Below are positions 62,603-64,000 of a DNA stretch of 64,000 nt, piece after piece. Source of the DNA: Roseiarcus sp963794155 (lineage in GTDB: Bacteria; Pseudomonadota; Alphaproteobacteria; Rhizobiales; Beijerinckiaceae); NCBI GenBank assembly GCA_963794155.1, contig CAWCCX010000012.1, positions 129,450-193,449 of the forward strand, in the 5' to 3' direction. The stretch's first letter is position 1; each line of letters begins with the position of its first letter. The translations under genes were made by a program, and so were the position numbers. The notes below the pieces were generated by a model. The model did no database searches. It saw nothing but the letters and a program-made list of their open reading frames with translations, and was not told the origin of the DNA.

Positions 62603-63326
62603 ATGCAAAACGGGCTTTATGTCGCGATTTCGGCCCAGGTTGCGCTCGAGCGACGGCTGGAAACCATCGCCGACAACATCGCCAACTTGAACACCGTGGG
62701 ATACCGGGCGACCGGGGTGTCGTTCGAAACCGAAATGGCGAGGTCCGGCGACGCGAGGCTCGACTACGTCTCGTCCGGTTCGGACTTTATATCCCGGCGC
62801 GCCGGAGGATTGGTGAAGACCGACAACCCGCTCGATTTCGCTGTGCAGGGCGACGGCTGGTTCGGGATTCAGACGCCGCGGGGACCCGCCTATACCCGAG
62901 ACGGCCGCGCCCGGATCGACATTTCGGGCGCCCTGCGCACGCTCAACGGCGATGCAATCCTCGATGCCCGGGGCACGCCAATCCTGATCGATGGCGCGGG
63001 GGGCCGTTGACGGTCTCGGCCGATGGCATGATCAGCCAGAACGAACCTCCAAGTCGGCGCGATCGGCCTGTTTGCGATCGATCCGGACGCATCCTGATGC
63101 GGGCGGAAATTCGGGCGTCGCGCCGGACAAGCCGGCAAAGCCGATCCTCGAATTCACCCGCGACGGCGTCGTTCAGGGCGCAGTCGAAAGCTCCAACGTC
63201 GATCCGGTGCGCGAGATGACCAGACTGATCGACGTGACCCGCGCTTTCGACGGCGTTGCGGCCGAAGCCACGCAATCCGAGGCGTCGTTGCAGGACGCGA
63301 TCAAGGCCCTGGGGTCGTCCGCTTGA
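62603..63326 (+). CDS. flgF: Flagellar proximal rod protein FlgF (multiply frameshifted as read)
   Basis: The gene starts QNGLYVAISAQVALERRLET IADNIANLNTVGYRATGVSF (FlgF-type) and includes DFAVQGDGWFGIQTPRGPAY. The frame then breaks at about 62998 (G-run one base short), about 63040 and about 63093; the correct text continues GGPLTVSADGMISQN, VGAIGLFAIDPDA, NSGVAPDKPAKPILEFTRDG, and ends LIDVTRAFDGVAAEATQSEA SLQDAIKALGSSA at 63326, as in FlgF. Corrected length is about 240 residues. It diverges from motA across 119 bases and overlaps fliI by four bases (TTGA). Confidence 0.85.
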
Positions 63327-64000
63327 TCGAGGCTCCCTCCGACGCCGGGTTGCCGCCGCTCGAGCGCCTCGAGCGGCGGGTTGCGTGGGCAGTGCGGAAC
63401 CTCAAATCGGCGCGGGTGAGCGGCGCCGTCGTCGAGGTCTCGATGTCGCACTATCGCGTCGCTGGCCTGTCACGCTTTCTCAAGCTCGGCGAGTGCGTCG
63501 GCGTCGACGTTGGCGATCGCATTCAGATCGGCGAGGTCGTCAGGATCGACGGCGGCTCGGCCACCCTCAAGCCGTTCGACGCGCGCAGCGACGCGGCGAT
63601 CGGCGCACGCGCCTATCGCGCCGACGATCTCTCGCTCGCGCCGCATCGGTCCTGGAAAGGACGGGTCATGGACGCGCTCGGTCGGCCTATCGACGGAGCA
63701 GGCGAGCTCGCCTGCGGCGACAAGTCAGCGTCCATTGACGCCCCTCCTCCTCCTCCTCTCAAGCGCGGGCGGGTTCACGCGCCGCTTCGCACCGGGGTCC
63801 GGGGCGTCGACCTCTTCACCCCATTGTGTCTGGGGCAGAGGGTGGGCGTGTTCGCGGGCTCGGGGGTGGGCAAGTCCGTTCTGGCGATGCTGCGAGCGAC
63901 GCCAATCGATACGGTCGTGATCGCCCTCGTCGGCGAGCGCGGGCGCGAAGTGCGAGAATTTCTCCACGACACGCTTGGCGGACCGGGCGTCGGCGGTCGC
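63323..64000 (+). CDS. fliI: Flagellar export ATPase FliI, 3' partial
   Basis: FliI is the hexameric ATPase that energises export. From a TTG that overlaps the flgF stop the frame stays open to the window end (226 codons). It includes the N-terminal beta-barrel (SGAVVEVSMSHYRVAGLSRF, GDRIQIGEVVRIDGG), WKGRVMDALGRPIDGAG, PLRTGVRGVDLFTPLCLGQR and the Walker A GSGVGKSVL at 179-187, then IALVGERGREVREFL. The rest of the catalytic domain, including the Walker B region, lies beyond the window. The start is TTG because no upstream ATG fits; a later ATG (63448) would lose conserved residues. Confidence 0.94.
   Translation, partial: MIEAPSDAGLPPLERLERRVAWAVRNLKSARVSGAVVEVSMSHYRVAGLSRFLKLGECVGVDVGDRIQIGEVVRIDGGSATLKPFDARSDAAIGARAYRADDLSLAPHRSWKGRVMDALGRPIDGAGELACGDKSASIDAPPPPPLKRGRVHAPLRTGVRGVDLFTPLCLGQRVGVFAGSGVGKSVLAMLRATPIDTVVIALVGERGREVREFLHDTLGGPGVGGR

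Overview
This window looks like chromosomal DNA of a GC-rich alphaproteobacterium of the order Rhizobiales (Hyphomicrobiales). The evidence is FlaF and FlbT beside flgL/flgD, a ChvB/NdvB-type cyclic beta-1,2-glucan synthase, a hisE-coaA pair, a degP-regulator-kinase-glnE block, and a GGAAC-N17-CGTT promoter of the EcfG general-stress type. I cannot fix the family or genus from sequence alone.

Layout. 1-5.8 kb: the 3' two-thirds of a cyclic beta-1,2-glucan synthase gene, cut by the window start. 5.8-12.5 kb: an accessory stretch with a stand-alone GH144-type endo-beta-1,2-glucanase, a class I flavin oxidoreductase lacking both redox cysteines, two CsbD-type stress proteins, a receiver-only response regulator with a membrane partner, several very small proteins, and remnants of an IS6-family transposase, an Nramp transporter and a zinc alcohol dehydrogenase. 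12.8-16.2 kb: tRNA-Val(CAC), hisE, coaA, a TraB/GumN protein and two small exported or membrane proteins. 16.3-28.9 kb: an ALDH16-type double-domain aldehyde dehydrogenase overlapping deoC, a PEP-CTERM protein, glnE, a two-component pair, a DegP-like protease, rpmF, a YbjN protein and ubiK. 29.0-36.4 kb: a metabolic island with a zinc alcohol dehydrogenase (plus strand) and a minus-strand run of a mandelate-racemase-like enolase-superfamily protein, an aldehyde dehydrogenase and a PDC-type 2-keto-acid decarboxylase, followed by AraC and VOC genes. 37.0-40 kb: an outer-membrane barrel protein, a YqeY protein and carA.

39.9-64 kb is a flagellar cluster. Reading the minus strand from the right: motA, fliM, fliN, fliG, flhB, an unnamed ORF, flgB, flgC, fliE, flgG, flgA, flgI, motE, flgH, fliL, fliP; then flgE, flgK, flgL, flaF, flbT, flgD, fliQ; then flhA, fliR, fliJ, a rod-binding flgJ domain, a FlgN-like chaperone and a small exported protein. 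flgF and fliI diverge on the plus strand at the right edge. An epoxide-hydrolase gene and a palindromic repeat interrupt the cluster. Many neighbours overlap by 1-4 bases, so translation is probably coupled. fliF, fliC, fliK, motB and fliO are not in the window.

Eight otherwise conserved genes carry single-base reading-frame breaks (ndvB 3' end, GumN, PEP-CTERM, glnE, histidine kinase, yqeY, the small flagellar protein, and flgF with three). Because housekeeping genes are hit, sequence error is the likeliest cause. Three of the breaks abut GAATTC palindromes, which I report as a separate observation. No CRISPR array, rRNA or intact insertion sequence was seen.
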